NCBI GenBank assembly: GCA_001464505.1
Contig: LNEH01000124.1
Location: 1-33,411 of the forward strand
From: Verrucomicrobia bacterium Ga0077533
GTDB lineage: Bacteria > Verrucomicrobiota > Verrucomicrobiia > Opitutales > Opitutaceae
Direction of reading: 5' to 3'
DNA: 33,411 bases
Positions 7,587 through 15,635 of this stretch are shown here, piece by piece. The position numbers and the translations under genes were made by a program. Position 1 is the first letter of the stretch, and the number at the start of each line of letters is the position of its first letter. A model generated the notes under the pieces. That model was given only the letters and a program-made list of their open reading frames with translations, searched no databases and was not told the DNA's origin.

Positions 7587-8978
7587 ATGCAGTTCCAGAC
7601 CATCATCGAGCCCTTCCGGATCAAGACGGTTGAGCCCATCCGTTTCACCACCCGCGAGCAACGCGCCATCGCGCTGGAGACCGCCGCCTACAATCTGTTT
7701 CGCCTCAAGGCCGAGGACGTCATCATCGACCTGTTGACCGACTCCGGCACCGGCGCGATGTCCTCCGCCCAGTGGGCCGGCATGATGCAAGGCGACGAGT
7801 CCTACGCCGGCGCCCGCTCGTTCTTCCGGTTTGAGTCGGCGGTGCGCGATGTGACCGGCTACCGCCACATCATCCCGACCCACCAGGGCCGCGCCGCCGA
7901 GCGCATCCTGTTCACCAGTGCGTGCAAGGCCGGGGACCTCGTGCCGAGCAACACGCATTTCGACACCACGCGCGCCAACCTCGAGGCCGTCGGGGTCACC
8001 GCCCTCGACCTGCGCTGCGCCGAGGCCACCCAACCGGCGCTCCTCGCCCCCTTCAAGGGCAACATCGACCTGGTCGCGCTGGAGCGCTGCCTGACGGAGC
8101 ACAAGGGCCGGGTGCCGTTCGCGATGATCACCATCACGAACAATTCCGGTGGCGGCCAGCCGGTCAGCCTCGCCAACATCCAAGCCACGTCGGCGCTGTG
8201 CAAGGCGCACCGCGTGCCACTCATCCTCGACGCCTGCCGCTTTGCCGAGAACGCCTGGTTCATCAAGCAGCGCGAACCCGGCCAGAGCAGCCGCACCCCC
8301 GCCGCCATCGCCCGCGAGGCGTTCGATTGCGCCGACGGCTGCACCATGTCGGCCAAGAAGGACGGCCTGGTGAACATCGGCGGTTTTCTCGCGCTCAATG
8401 ACGACGCCCTCGCCGCCACGTGCCGCAACAATCTCATCCTCACCGAAGGCTTCCCCACTTACGGCGGCCTCGCGGGCTACGATCTGGAGGCGCTCGCCAT
8501 CGGCATCAAGGAGGTGCTCGATGAGGACTACCTGCGTTACCGCATCCGCTCCGTCGCCTACCTCGGCGACAAGCTGACGGCCGCCGGCGTGCCCATCGTC
8601 CAGCCCCCGGGCGGCCACGCCATCTACATCGATGCCAAGGCCATGCTGCCGCACATCCCCCCGCACGAATTTCCTGCCTGGACTCTGTCGCTGGCGCTCT
8701 ACCTCGAGGGCGGGGTGCGTTCGGTGGAGATCGGTTCGGTCATGTTCGGCCGCCAGCCCGATGGCACGGAGAAACCCGCGGCCATGGAACTTGTCCGCCT
8801 CGCGTTCCCGCGCCGCGTTTACACCCAGAGCCACGTGGACTACCTCGCCGAAGTGATTCTCCACGTCCACGGCCTGCGCGATCGTCTTCGCGGCGTGAAG
8901 CTGACCGAGGCCCCCGAACAGCTCCGCCATTTCACCGCCCGGTTCGCCCCCATCACTGGAACCGTGATTGCGGATTGA
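7587..8978 (+). CDS. tnaA: Tryptophanase (tryptophan indole-lyase)
   Basis: 463 residues from ATG 7587; upstream in-frame codons run through a repeat and are excluded. It is a PLP-dependent beta-eliminating lyase of the tryptophanase/tyrosine phenol-lyase family, converting L-tryptophan to indole, pyruvate and ammonia in the cytoplasm. The PLP lysine is K258 in DGCTMSAKKDGLVNIGG. Other family blocks are PTHQGRAAE, NNSGGGQPVSLAN, LILDACRFAENAWFIK and EGFPTYGGLAGYDLEALAIG. Three positions that separate the two enzymes all read as tryptophanase: D126 in HFDTTR (Thr124 in Citrobacter TPL), I382 in VEIGS (Arg381 in TPL) and H448 in LRHFTAR (Phe448 in TPL). The stretch around the lysine is closer to TPL. 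It stands alone, with no tnaB permease or tnaC leader visible. Confidence 0.88.
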   Translation: MQFQTIIEPFRIKTVEPIRFTTREQRAIALETAAYNLFRLKAEDVIIDLLTDSGTGAMSSAQWAGMMQGDESYAGARSFFRFESAVRDVTGYRHIIPTHQGRAAERILFTSACKAGDLVPSNTHFDTTRANLEAVGVTALDLRCAEATQPALLAPFKGNIDLVALERCLTEHKGRVPFAMITITNNSGGGQPVSLANIQATSALCKAHRVPLILDACRFAENAWFIKQREPGQSSRTPAAIAREAFDCADGCTMSAKKDGLVNIGGFLALNDDALAATCRNNLILTEGFPTYGGLAGYDLEALAIGIKEVLDEDYLRYRIRSVAYLGDKLTAAGVPIVQPPGGHAIYIDAKAMLPHIPPHEFPAWTLSLALYLEGGVRSVEIGSVMFGRQPDGTEKPAAMELVRLAFPRRVYTQSHVDYLAEVILHVHGLRDRLRGVKLTEAPEQLRHFTARFAPITGTVIAD

Positions 8979-8985
8979 TTTTTTC

Positions 8986-9009
8986 TGTAGCGGCGGTCTG
9001 TGACCGCCG
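8986..9009. repeat. Palindromic repeat, 'TGTAGCGGCGGTC' family, copy 2
   Basis: The 24-bp unit reads tgtagcggcggtc-tgt-gaccgccg, identical to the core of copy 1 at 1278. It begins 7 bp after the tryptophanase stop codon. Confidence 0.7.
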
Positions 9010-9062
9010 TAAACATCCTCGCCGACGGTCACACCGGCGGCGGCACCGCACCTTTCCGCCGC

Positions 9063-9608
9063 ATGAAACCAGAGTTGAAATACGGCCTTTTCAGCGGCGC
9101 CGCCGTCTGCCTCTGGATCGCGCTGGAGTATTGGTTTGGTTTCCACACCACGCGCCCGGAGATCGGGGCTTACACCGGCCTCCTCTCCAACCTGATTCCG
9201 CTGACCATGCTGTTCCTGCTGCTGCGGGCCAAGCGCGCCGTGATCTACGACGGCCGGCTCAGCCTCGGCGCCGGAATCGGTTCCGGCGTGCTCGCCTCGT
9301 TCATCGCCGCCCTGTTGGTTTACAGCTTCCTCGTCAGCTACAGTCGCTTTATCAACCCCACGTGGATCGACCAGGCGCTGGAACTTAAAGTCACCCAGTG
9401 GCGCGCGCAGCAATTGGCGGAAGCCGCGATCCAGGGAAAGATCACCCACTACCGCAATGCCTACTCCCCGGTCGGCCTGGTGGCCACCATCATTGTTGGC
9501 ACGACACTCATGGGCGGGCTGTTTTCCCTCGGCCTCACGCTGCTGATCCGCCAGTTGCCCCATCGCCCCCTGGGCAAGCCGGCCAGCGCCGCCCTCCCCC
9601 GAGCCTAA
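9063..9608 (+). CDS. Small four-helix inner-membrane protein (DUF4199-like)
   Basis: 181 residues from ATG 9063. The frame is open from 9000 inside a repeat, and those 21 residues look non-native. Four hydrophobic segments are visible: YGLFSGAAVCLWIALEYWFGF (about 8-28), GLLSNLIPLTMLFLLLRAKR (about 38-57), GIGSGVLASFIAALLVYSFLV (about 71-92) and VGLVATIIVGTTLMGGLFSLGLTLLIR (about 138-164). Between helices 3 and 4 lies a polar segment with repeated Gln/Ala. This pattern fits DUF4199, a family of unknown function common in Bacteroidetes and Verrucomicrobia; the assignment is by overall pattern only. It is convergent with miaA. Confidence 0.6.
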   Translation: MKPELKYGLFSGAAVCLWIALEYWFGFHTTRPEIGAYTGLLSNLIPLTMLFLLLRAKRAVIYDGRLSLGAGIGSGVLASFIAALLVYSFLVSYSRFINPTWIDQALELKVTQWRAQQLAEAAIQGKITHYRNAYSPVGLVATIIVGTTLMGGLFSLGLTLLIRQLPHRPLGKPASAALPRA

Positions 9609-9625
9609 GTCAACTATTAGTTGAC
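9609..9625. terminator. Hairpin between the convergent DUF4199-like and miaA genes
   Basis: gtcaact-att-agttgac is a perfect 7-bp stem with a 3-nt loop, directly after the TAA at 9606-9608. It sits between converging genes, as a bidirectional terminator would, but has no T-run on either side, so its function is uncertain. Confidence 0.35.
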
Positions 9626-9651
9626 ATCAGCCGGAACACTCCCGGAGCCTT

Positions 9652-10563
9652 TCACGGGAAAAGTTCCGCCACATTGGCCGTGGCCGCCGCGAGTTGCCGA
9701 TGCGCGGGCAGCTGGGTTTTGAACCAAGTGCGCTGCTTTTTCACCAAGGCCCGCGTGTTCTTCATGATGGTGGCCGCCAGCTCTGTCTCGGGCAACCGTC
9801 CTTCGATGAAATCAATCGTCTCGCGATAGCCAATGGCCTGCGCCGCGCTGGGATTATGCTTGAGACCCTGCGCCAGCAAACCCCGCACCTCGGCCACCAG
9901 TCCGGCGTCCAGCATCGCAGCCACCCGTTGGGCGATGCGGTTGTCCAGATCCGCCGGTTCGCGCACCAACTCGCAGAGTTTCACGGTGCAATCCGCAAAC
10001 GGCGCCGGCTGCGCGTCGAAGTCCGCTTGCAGTGCCGCCAGCGTCCGCCCCGAGGCGCGACAGCGTTCCAACGCCCGCAGCACCCGCCGCGGGTTCTGCA
10101 CGTCCAACGCGCCCAATCCCGCCGGGTTCAGTGGCCGCAATTCGGCCACCAGTGCGGCGAGACCTTCCACTGCCAACCGGTGCCTCAACCCTTCCCGCAG
10201 CTCAGCCGGCACCGCCACCTCGTCCGCCACCGGGGCAAAGAATGATTTCAGATAGAATCCGCTGCCGCCAACCACCAACACCCGCCGTCCGCGGCGCAGA
10301 ATATCGTCTGTCACCGCGCGGGCTTTTGTAACGTAATACGTTACATCCATCCGGTCGGCGAGATCGCAGATGTCGATCAGGTGGTGCGGCACCCGGGCCA
10401 GTTCCGCCTTCGTCGGTTTGGCGGTGCCGAGGTCGGCCCCGCGGTAGAACAGCAGCGAGTCGCACGACACGATCTCCGCCCCGCTGGTCTCCGCCCAGCG
10501 CAGCGCCAGCTCGGTCTTGCCGACCGCCGTGCAACCGGTGAGAACATGAATGGCTCGCTCCAT
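9652..10563 (-). CDS. miaA: tRNA dimethylallyltransferase
   Basis: 303 residues. It adds a dimethylallyl group to N6 of A37 in tRNAs that read UNN codons. The P-loop reads TGCTAVGKTELAL, where most MiaA proteins have GPTASGKT. The next block is SCDSLLFYRGADLGTAKPT (usually S-ADS-QVYRG-DIGTAKP). VPHHLIDI, DVQNPRRVLRALE, SAAQAIGYRE and the C-terminal TRALVKKQRTWFK follow in the family order. The segment GGSGFYLKSFF replaces the usual GGTGLYL. The length is normal. Starts of miaA and the lipid kinase gene face each other across 41 bp, so their promoters must overlap. Confidence 0.92.
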   Translation of the reverse strand: MERAIHVLTGCTAVGKTELALRWAETSGAEIVSCDSLLFYRGADLGTAKPTKAELARVPHHLIDICDLADRMDVTYYVTKARAVTDDILRRGRRVLVVGGSGFYLKSFFAPVADEVAVPAELREGLRHRLAVEGLAALVAELRPLNPAGLGALDVQNPRRVLRALERCRASGRTLAALQADFDAQPAPFADCTVKLCELVREPADLDNRIAQRVAAMLDAGLVAEVRGLLAQGLKHNPSAAQAIGYRETIDFIEGRLPETELAATIMKNTRALVKKQRTWFKTQLPAHRQLAAATANVAELFP

Positions 10564-10604
10564 ACGGAAACTCCACCATTGTCGCCCCCCAGCAACGCGC
10601 CAGC

Positions 10605-11492
10605 TTGAAAATCCGCTTCATCCTCAATCCCGCTTCCGGCCATGTGCGGCGCCGACCGCAACTGGCCGGACAGATCAGGGATTTCTACACGGCGCGGGGT
10701 CTGCCGGCCTCGCTCGCGTTGACGGAACGGCCCGGCCACGCCACGGAACTGGCCGCCGCCGCGGTGCGCGAGGGTTGCGATGTCATTGTCGCCGTCGGTG
10801 GTGACGGCACGATGAACGAGGTCGCCAGCGCGTTGGTCGGCACGCCGGCCGCCCTCGGCCTGGTGCCCTGCGGCTCGGGCAACGGGCTGGCCCTCCATTT
10901 CGGTATTCCGCTGCGGCCAGCGGCGGCGCTGGAGTGCCTGCTCCGGGCCCGCCCCCGGGCGATTGACAGCGGCGTGGTGAACGGCCTGCCCTTTTTCAAC
11001 GCCATGGGCCTCGGCTACGAGGCGGAGATCGCCGCCGGATTTGCGAAGCTTCACTCGCGCGGGCTCGCCGGCTACCTGCGCGTGGGCTGGCCGCTGCTGT
11101 TCTCGCACCGGGAGGAAATCTGTCGGGTGACGCACGATGCCGGCACCACGGTGTTTGACCGGGTCTTCACCCTGGCCGTGCTGAACTCGGACCAATACGG
11201 CAACAAAGCCGTGCTCGCCCCCGGTGCCCGGACGGACGACGGCCGGTTCAACCTCGTCACCTTGCGCAAGGTCGGACTGGCGCGCGCAGCCGTCTTGCTC
11301 TGGCGCATGCGCTTTGGCGGCATCAGCCGGTCACCGGAACTCAGGTGGTGCCGCAGTTCACGGTTCCTCATCGAGCGCCAGGCCCCGGCGCCGTTTCACA
11401 CGGATGGCGAGCCGCGGCCCCCGGCCGCGCGCCTGGAGATCACCCTGATGCCGCTGAGCCTGCGGATCATGGCGCCTGTTCTCGCCGACTAG
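10605..11492 (+). CDS. Diacylglycerol/lipid kinase family protein
   Basis: 295 residues, DAGKc-type fold (YegS/DgkB/LCB5 family), probably phosphorylating diacylglycerol or a related lipid at the inner membrane. The nucleotide-binding motif is VAVGGDGTMNEVASAL (residues about 62-77), followed by LGLVPCGSGNGLALHFGIP. The C-terminal half has NAMGLGYEAEIAA, NSDQYGNKAVLAPGA and the end block HTDGEP, all family landmarks. The start is a TTG (10605), because no ATG or GTG precedes KIRFILNPASG in frame; this N-terminus matches the family's beta-1 strand exactly. The substrate cannot be told from sequence. Divergent from miaA, convergent with the GGDEF regulator. Confidence 0.85.
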   Translation: MKIRFILNPASGHVRRRPQLAGQIRDFYTARGLPASLALTERPGHATELAAAAVREGCDVIVAVGGDGTMNEVASALVGTPAALGLVPCGSGNGLALHFGIPLRPAAALECLLRARPRAIDSGVVNGLPFFNAMGLGYEAEIAAGFAKLHSRGLAGYLRVGWPLLFSHREEICRVTHDAGTTVFDRVFTLAVLNSDQYGNKAVLAPGARTDDGRFNLVTLRKVGLARAAVLLWRMRFGGISRSPELRWCRSSRFLIERQAPAPFHTDGEPRPPAARLEITLMPLSLRIMAPVLAD

Positions 11493-11540
11493 TCCGCCAT
11501 GGCTCGAAGAGTGACGGCGGAAGCCCCGGCGCAGGCGGAC
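11492..11540. repeat. Dispersed 'GTCCGCC...GGCGGAC' repeat
   Basis: gtccgcc at 11492-11498 and ggcggac at 11534-11540 close a stem around ccatggctcgaagagtgacgg. It fills the gap between two convergent genes. Degenerate relatives with the same tccgcc/ggcgga arms occur near 29862-29895 and 30403-30431. Confidence 0.5.
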
Positions 11541-11547
11541 CCACCAC

Positions 11548-12498
11548 TTAGCCGGACTTGAAGAACAACTCGGTGCCGTCGGCCGCCATCACGATGCGGT
11601 TGCGTCCGCCCTTTTTGGCCGCGTAGAGGGCCTTGTCGGCGGATTCCACCAGCTCAGCAGCGTTGCTCGCGCCGCCCATGCTGTCGGCCACGCCCGCGCT
11701 CAGGGTGACTTCGACGGTCAGATTCTTGCCCTCGACCATGCAGGGCAGATCGGCCAGAAGAACGCCGAGCCTTTTGATGTGTTCCGCCGCGTTTTTGCCG
11801 TCGGTCTCAATCATGACGAGGGCGAACTCCTCGCCGCCGTAGCGCGCCACGCGGTCCACCGTGCGCACCTGGCCGGCGAGCAGGCTGGCCACATGGCGCA
11901 GCACCTCGTCGCCCACCTGATGGCCGTGCGTGTCGTTGATCTTCTTGAAATGATCGATGTCCACCATCACGAGGGCGAACGGCCGCTTGAACCGCACGCT
12001 GCGCTCCCACTCCTCGCTGAGGATGCGCTGGAATTCGCGGCGATTGAGAAGGCGCGTGAGTTCGTCGCGCTGGGCGAGCTGGCGCAACTGGGCGAGGGTC
12101 ACTTCGAGTTTGAGGGCATAGCGGATGGCGCGCTCAAGCAGGCGGGTGTTGAGCGCGGCTTTGACCAGGTAGTCCACTGCGCCGGCTTCCATGGCGGCGA
12201 TGTCCACCTCATCGCTGTCGTCGGCGGTGAGGATCAGTATGGGGGTGTCGCACCCGCTGATCCGCGATTCCCGCAGCAACTCCAGCCCGTTCCGCTCGCC
12301 CAAGTGGTAGTCGAGCAGGCATACGGCATAGTTGCCGCTCAACAATTTTTTTAGCCCGGCCTCGTAAGTCGGCGCATACTCCAGGGCAAATTGTTCCCGG
12401 CGGAACTTGGCCAGCTGCAATGTCAGCAGGTGCTCCTGCCGTTCGTCATCGTCGATCAGCAGGATTTTCCGGACTTTGCTCGGGGGCGTGTCGGACAT
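11548..12498 (-). CDS. REC-GGDEF response regulator (diguanylate cyclase)
   Basis: 316 residues. An N-terminal receiver domain (about 10-125) has the acidic pocket IDDDE, the phospho-acceptor Asp in CLLDYHLGERNGLELL, the Thr in LILTADD and the Lys in DYLVKAAL. The C-terminal GGDEF domain (about 145-305) has DELTRLLNRREF, DIDHFKKINDTHGHQVGDEVL and the active site RYGGEEF. RTVD, five residues before GGEEF, is a canonical RxxD inhibitory site, so product inhibition by c-di-GMP is expected. Predicted activity is two GTP to c-di-GMP, controlled by phosphorylation. It starts 3 bp after trpA, implying co-transcription with an unrelated pathway gene. The cognate kinase is not adjacent; the PhoR at 14460 has its own PhoB partner. 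Confidence 0.93.
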   Translation of the reverse strand: MSDTPPSKVRKILLIDDDERQEHLLTLQLAKFRREQFALEYAPTYEAGLKKLLSGNYAVCLLDYHLGERNGLELLRESRISGCDTPILILTADDSDEVDIAAMEAGAVDYLVKAALNTRLLERAIRYALKLEVTLAQLRQLAQRDELTRLLNRREFQRILSEEWERSVRFKRPFALVMVDIDHFKKINDTHGHQVGDEVLRHVASLLAGQVRTVDRVARYGGEEFALVMIETDGKNAAEHIKRLGVLLADLPCMVEGKNLTVEVTLSAGVADSMGGASNAAELVESADKALYAAKKGGRNRIVMAADGTELFFKSG

Positions 12499-12501
12499 GG
12501 T

Positions 12502-13299
12502 TTAGGCGGCACCCGCGACCAATCCGGCCGCCGCGATGCGCAACCTTGCCGGCAAACCGGCGCGGTTGTCGAGATTCTCCTTGATGACGTTCACCAGCGC
12601 GCTGCCCACGACCACGCCGTCGGCGACGCGCGCCACCTGCTTCACCTGTTCCGGGGTGGAAAGGCCAAACCCGACCGCCACGGGCAGCGTGGTGTGCTGG
12701 CGGATGCGGGCGACGGCCTCGGGAATGTTGGCCGCCACCTGGTCGCGCACACCGGTCACACCCTCGCGCGACACGTAGTAGATGAAGCCGGTCGCGGCGG
12801 CCCCGATGCGCGGCAGGCGGCTGGCGGGGGTGGTGGGCGCCACGAGGAAAACCGTCTTGAGATCGTGTTTCGCGCAGGCGGCGAGAAGTTCATCGGCCTC
12901 CTCGGGCGGCAGATCGAGCGTGAGCATGCCGTCCACGCCGGCTTCCTTGGCGGCGCGCACGTAGTTTTCCACGCCGGGCGAAAAAACCAGGTTGTAATAA
13001 GTGTAGAAGACAATCGGCGCCTGGCTCTTTTCGCGCAGACGACGGACCAGTTCCAAGACCCGGGCCGCCGTCATGCCGCCCTCGAGCGCGCGCTGGGCGG
13101 CGAGTTGGTTGGTGAGCCCGTCGGCGAGCGGGTCGGAAAACGGCACGCCCAGCTCCAGCACGTCGGCCCCCGCGTCCAGCACGGCACGGCAGGCGGCCAG
13201 CGACGTGTCGAAATCCGGATCGCCGGCGCAGAGGTAGGCCACAAACGCGGCGCGCTTTTCGCGACGCGTGCGGGCAAAGGTTTGGGCGAGGCGGTCCAT
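12502..13299 (-). CDS. trpA: Tryptophan synthase alpha chain
   Basis: 265 residues from ATG 13299 (MDRLAQTFARTRREKRAAFV). An in-frame ATG at 13317 adds six residues not usual for the family. It cleaves indole-3-glycerol phosphate to indole and glyceraldehyde 3-phosphate, passing indole to TrpB. Catalytic Glu is in ADVLELGVPFSDP and catalytic Asp in DPLADGLTNQ, where most proteins have DGPTIQ. Other landmarks are PIVFYTYYNLVF, GVDGMLTLDLP, FIYYVSREGVTGVR and PVAVGFGLSTPEQV. trpB is not next to it, which is unusual because trpBA is normally a pair. The GGDEF regulator follows after 3 bp. Confidence 0.95.
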   Translation of the reverse strand: MDRLAQTFARTRREKRAAFVAYLCAGDPDFDTSLAACRAVLDAGADVLELGVPFSDPLADGLTNQLAAQRALEGGMTAARVLELVRRLREKSQAPIVFYTYYNLVFSPGVENYVRAAKEAGVDGMLTLDLPPEEADELLAACAKHDLKTVFLVAPTTPASRLPRIGAAATGFIYYVSREGVTGVRDQVAANIPEAVARIRQHTTLPVAVGFGLSTPEQVKQVARVADGVVVGSALVNVIKENLDNRAGLPARLRIAAAGLVAGAA

Positions 13300-13388
13300 G
13301 AAAAGCCAAGCGTCCAAACTCCGACGCCGAGGGTCGAGCGAATATTACAGGACCGGGCGGTCAGCCCGCTGCGAATATCGGTCCATCC

Positions 13389-13457
13389 TGTAGCGGCGGT
13401 CTATGACCGCCGGGCGAGTGTCACTTGTAGTTCGACGGCGGTCATGGGGCCGCCTAC
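13389..13457. repeat. Pair of 'TGTAGCGGCGGTC'-family repeats overlapping a gene end
   Basis: A unit reading tgtagcggcggtctatgaccgccg lies at 13389-13412. A second, more diverged unit in opposite orientation lies at 13426-13457 and ends ggggccgcctaca. The second runs into the last codons of the next gene (stop at 13454-13456 on the minus strand), whose TAG is part of the repeat's tgtag end. Confidence 0.6.
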
Positions 13458-14233
13458 ACCAGGTCGAACTCCACCAGCACCGGCCGGTGATCGGACAGAT
13501 AGCAGCGGACCACCTCGGCGTGGACCGGGTGGCACTCCTGCGGGAGCAGCACGAAATCGAGCAACCGGGCGGGCAGCGCCGCGGGGAAGGTGCGCCCGGT
13601 CTTCGGCAGCAGCGTGTAGTTGTTGGTCTCCTCACAATAACCCAGCAGCATCGCGGTGGCGTCGGGCGTGTGCGGCGGATTGTTGAAGTCGCCGCACAGG
13701 ATCGGCGGCGCCACCCAGTGCGCGGCGCGCTGTTTGTGGCGCTCGGTCATGAATTTCATCAGAATTTCCGCCTGCAACAGCCGCTGTTTCCGCGAGACGT
13801 GGTGCAGGTGCAGGTTGATCAACGGCAGCCGCCGGCCGGCCGCCACCTCGGTTTCGATGAAGAGGAAGCCCTTGTCCCCGAGCTGACTCCGGCCAAAGGT
13901 CGCGGTCTCGGCGTGCAGGATGGGCCAGCGCGAGAGCACCCCGTTGCCGTAATTGCGGGGGTAGCGTCCGCCGCGCTCGTTGGTCAGGCCGATGGCGGTG
14001 AACGGCAGACCGCAATGCTCGCTGAGAAAGGTCAGGTGGTTGTAGCTCCCGTTCCAGCGCGAGTTCTCGTCGATCTCCTGCACGGCCACAATGTCGGCCT
14101 TCAGTCTTTTGATCAGCGCGGCGATCTTGAGCAGATTGCTGCGGATCTTTACCATCGAACGCAGGCTCTGATGCACGGGCAGCGGACCCCGGCCGTGGGC
14201 GACGTTAAAGGTCAGGAGACGGAGTTTCGCCAT
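13454..14233 (-). CDS. Endonuclease/exonuclease/phosphatase-family protein
   Basis: 259 residues. The metal-dependent EEP fold is shown by the ordered motifs LRLLTFNVAHGRG (Asn), IVAVQEID (metal-binding Glu), GVLSRWPI, LINLHLHHVSR, ILCGDFNNPP (catalytic Asp/Asn), ARLLDFVLL and the closing LSDHRPVLVEF (Asp-His). No signal peptide is visible, so a cytoplasmic location is expected. The family covers nucleases, sphingomyelinase-like and inositol-phosphatase-like enzymes; nothing here decides among them, although HXH in LHLHHVS is common in small-molecule or lipid phosphodiesterase members. It lies 39 bp downstream of tRNA-His on the same strand. Its stop codon is inside a palindromic repeat. Confidence 0.85.
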   Translation of the reverse strand: MAKLRLLTFNVAHGRGPLPVHQSLRSMVKIRSNLLKIAALIKRLKADIVAVQEIDENSRWNGSYNHLTFLSEHCGLPFTAIGLTNERGGRYPRNYGNGVLSRWPILHAETATFGRSQLGDKGFLFIETEVAAGRRLPLINLHLHHVSRKQRLLQAEILMKFMTERHKQRAAHWVAPPILCGDFNNPPHTPDATAMLLGYCEETNNYTLLPKTGRTFPAALPARLLDFVLLPQECHPVHAEVVRCYLSDHRPVLVEFDLV

Positions 14234-14272
14234 CAGGAAATCAAAGAATTAGGTTCGAAAACCATGGTGAAA

Positions 14273-14350
14273 TGGGGCGGCCAACGGGATTCGAACCCGC
14301 GACCCCAAGAATCACAATCTTGTGCTCTAACCAGCTGAGCTATGGCCGCC
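14273..14350 (-). tRNA. tRNA-His (anticodon GTG)
   Basis: On the minus strand the acceptor arm is gcggcca/tggccgc. The D arm (gctc/gagc), the anticodon arm caaga-ttgtgat-tcttg with anticodon GTG, and the T arm gcggg-ttcgaat-cccgt all fold. The histidine-specific extra G at -1 (opposite position 14350) pairs with the discriminator C, and the CCA end is encoded. Confidence 0.97.
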
Positions 14351-14366
14351 GTAAAAGGGCTCAGAA

Positions 14367-14393
14367 AGTTTATGACCAAATCACCCGTGTCAA
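14367..14393 (-). promoter_or_regulatory. Candidate promoter of tRNA-His
   Basis: On the minus strand, TTGACA (14388-14393) is followed after 15 bp by TAAACT (14367-14372), about 17 bp before the mature tRNA. The -35 is perfect and the spacer is short. Confidence 0.45.
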
Positions 14394-14459
14394 CCCCTAG
14401 CTTGCGGCGACTGCACCCCGCCAGCGCTCGAGCGGGGGCAACCGGGAACCAACGGTGTC

Positions 14460-15635
14460 TTACCCGGCCGGCAGCTTGATGAAGAAAGTGGTGCCGCGCC
14501 CCTCGGCGCTTTCCACCCGCACGTCTCCGCCGTGCGCCTGCACGAGGTTCTTCACGATCGCCAAGCCCAGACCCGTGCCGCCGCCCTGCGGCCGCGCGCG
14601 CGACTTGTCGGCGCGGAAGAACCTTTCGAACACCCGCCCGCGCGCCTCCTCGGGAATTCCCGGCCCCTCGTCGCGCACCCAGAATTGCAACCAGCCCGCC
14701 GCCAGCGGCGCCCCGCCCACCTCGACCGTGCCCTTGCCCCCGTGCTTGATCGCGTTGTCGATCAGGTTGGAGAGAACCTGCCGCAACCGGCCGGCGTCAC
14801 CCCGCGCCCGTAATGTGGCCGGCAGGCTGTTGCTCAGAACGATGTCGCGCCCGCCGGCCGCCGGGCGGAAATCCCCCATCGTTTCCTCCACCAGATCGCG
14901 CAAGTCCACCGGCTCTGACCGCAGTGCAATCCGGCCCGAATCGATGGCCGAAAGGAGCAGCAGATCCTCGATCAGCAGATTCAGCCGGCTCGCATGCCGG
15001 TCGATGATCCCGAGGAATCTCAGCCGTGCCTCCGGATCCTGGTGGCCACCGTCCAGCAGGGTTTCCGCGGCGCCCTTGATCAGGGAGAGTGGCGTGCGCA
15101 GCTCGTGGCTCACGTTGGCCACAAATTCCTCCCGCATGCCCTCGAGTTTCCGCAGGGCCGTGAGATCATGCACCACGAAGAGAACCCCCGCGGGCCGGGC
15201 GCTGGCATCGAGCAGGCGCACGGCGTTCACGTTCAACGTGCGCGTCACCGCCCCTTCGTGGCGCAATTCGTGGTCCCTCACCTCGGGCTCATGCTCCAGC
15301 CGCGCCAGCAACGCGGCAAACTCGTGGTGCCGCACCACTTCCAGCAGGGGCCGGCCCGCCCCGGGCGGTTGAAAACCGAAGAGCCGGGCGGCAGCCCGGT
15401 TGGCCAGCTGGATGCGCCCGGCCGGGTCCACGACGATCAGCGCCTCCAGCATCTGCGCCAGGACGGCCGCGAGCCGCTCCTGCTGCTCGCCCAACGCGAT
15501 GGCATGTTGCCGTTGCAGGGCCGCCCGTTCCCTTGCGTCCGACGCGCGGGCCTCCGTCAATTGCCCGCGCAGCCGCCAGATCCACACTGCGGCAACGGCC
15601 AGGGCGGCCAGGAGAATTAAGCCATATCCGATCAT
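14460..15635 (-). CDS. phoR: Phosphate-regulon sensor histidine kinase
   Basis: 391 residues from ATG 15635, which overlaps the phoB stop by 4 bp (ATGA). An upstream in-frame Met at 15767 lies inside phoB and is rejected. One N-terminal membrane helix (about 2-22, GYGLILLAALAVAAVWIWRLR) is followed by a coiled-coil linker, a PAS domain (about 55-160, VVDPAGRIQLANRAAARLFGF), a HisKA domain with the phospho-acceptor H177 in NVSHELRTPLSLIKGA, and a HATPase_c domain with N-box NLIDNAIKHGG, G1 DEGPGIP and G2 GGTGLGLAIVKNL. This is the layout of PhoR. It is the last gene of the pst-pho unit and signals phosphate state, with PstCAB and PhoU, to PhoB. Confidence 0.92.
   Translation of the reverse strand: MIGYGLILLAALAVAAVWIWRLRGQLTEARASDARERAALQRQHAIALGEQQERLAAVLAQMLEALIVVDPAGRIQLANRAAARLFGFQPPGAGRPLLEVVRHHEFAALLARLEHEPEVRDHELRHEGAVTRTLNVNAVRLLDASARPAGVLFVVHDLTALRKLEGMREEFVANVSHELRTPLSLIKGAAETLLDGGHQDPEARLRFLGIIDRHASRLNLLIEDLLLLSAIDSGRIALRSEPVDLRDLVEETMGDFRPAAGGRDIVLSNSLPATLRARGDAGRLRQVLSNLIDNAIKHGGKGTVEVGGAPLAAGWLQFWVRDEGPGIPEEARGRVFERFFRADKSRARPQGGGTGLGLAIVKNLVQAHGGDVRVESAEGRGTTFFIKLPAG

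Noticed and set aside
7512-9563. 683-codon open frame on the minus strand opposite tryptophanase
   Set aside because: It is antisense to two coding genes with clear families, has a biased low-complexity composition and no motif.
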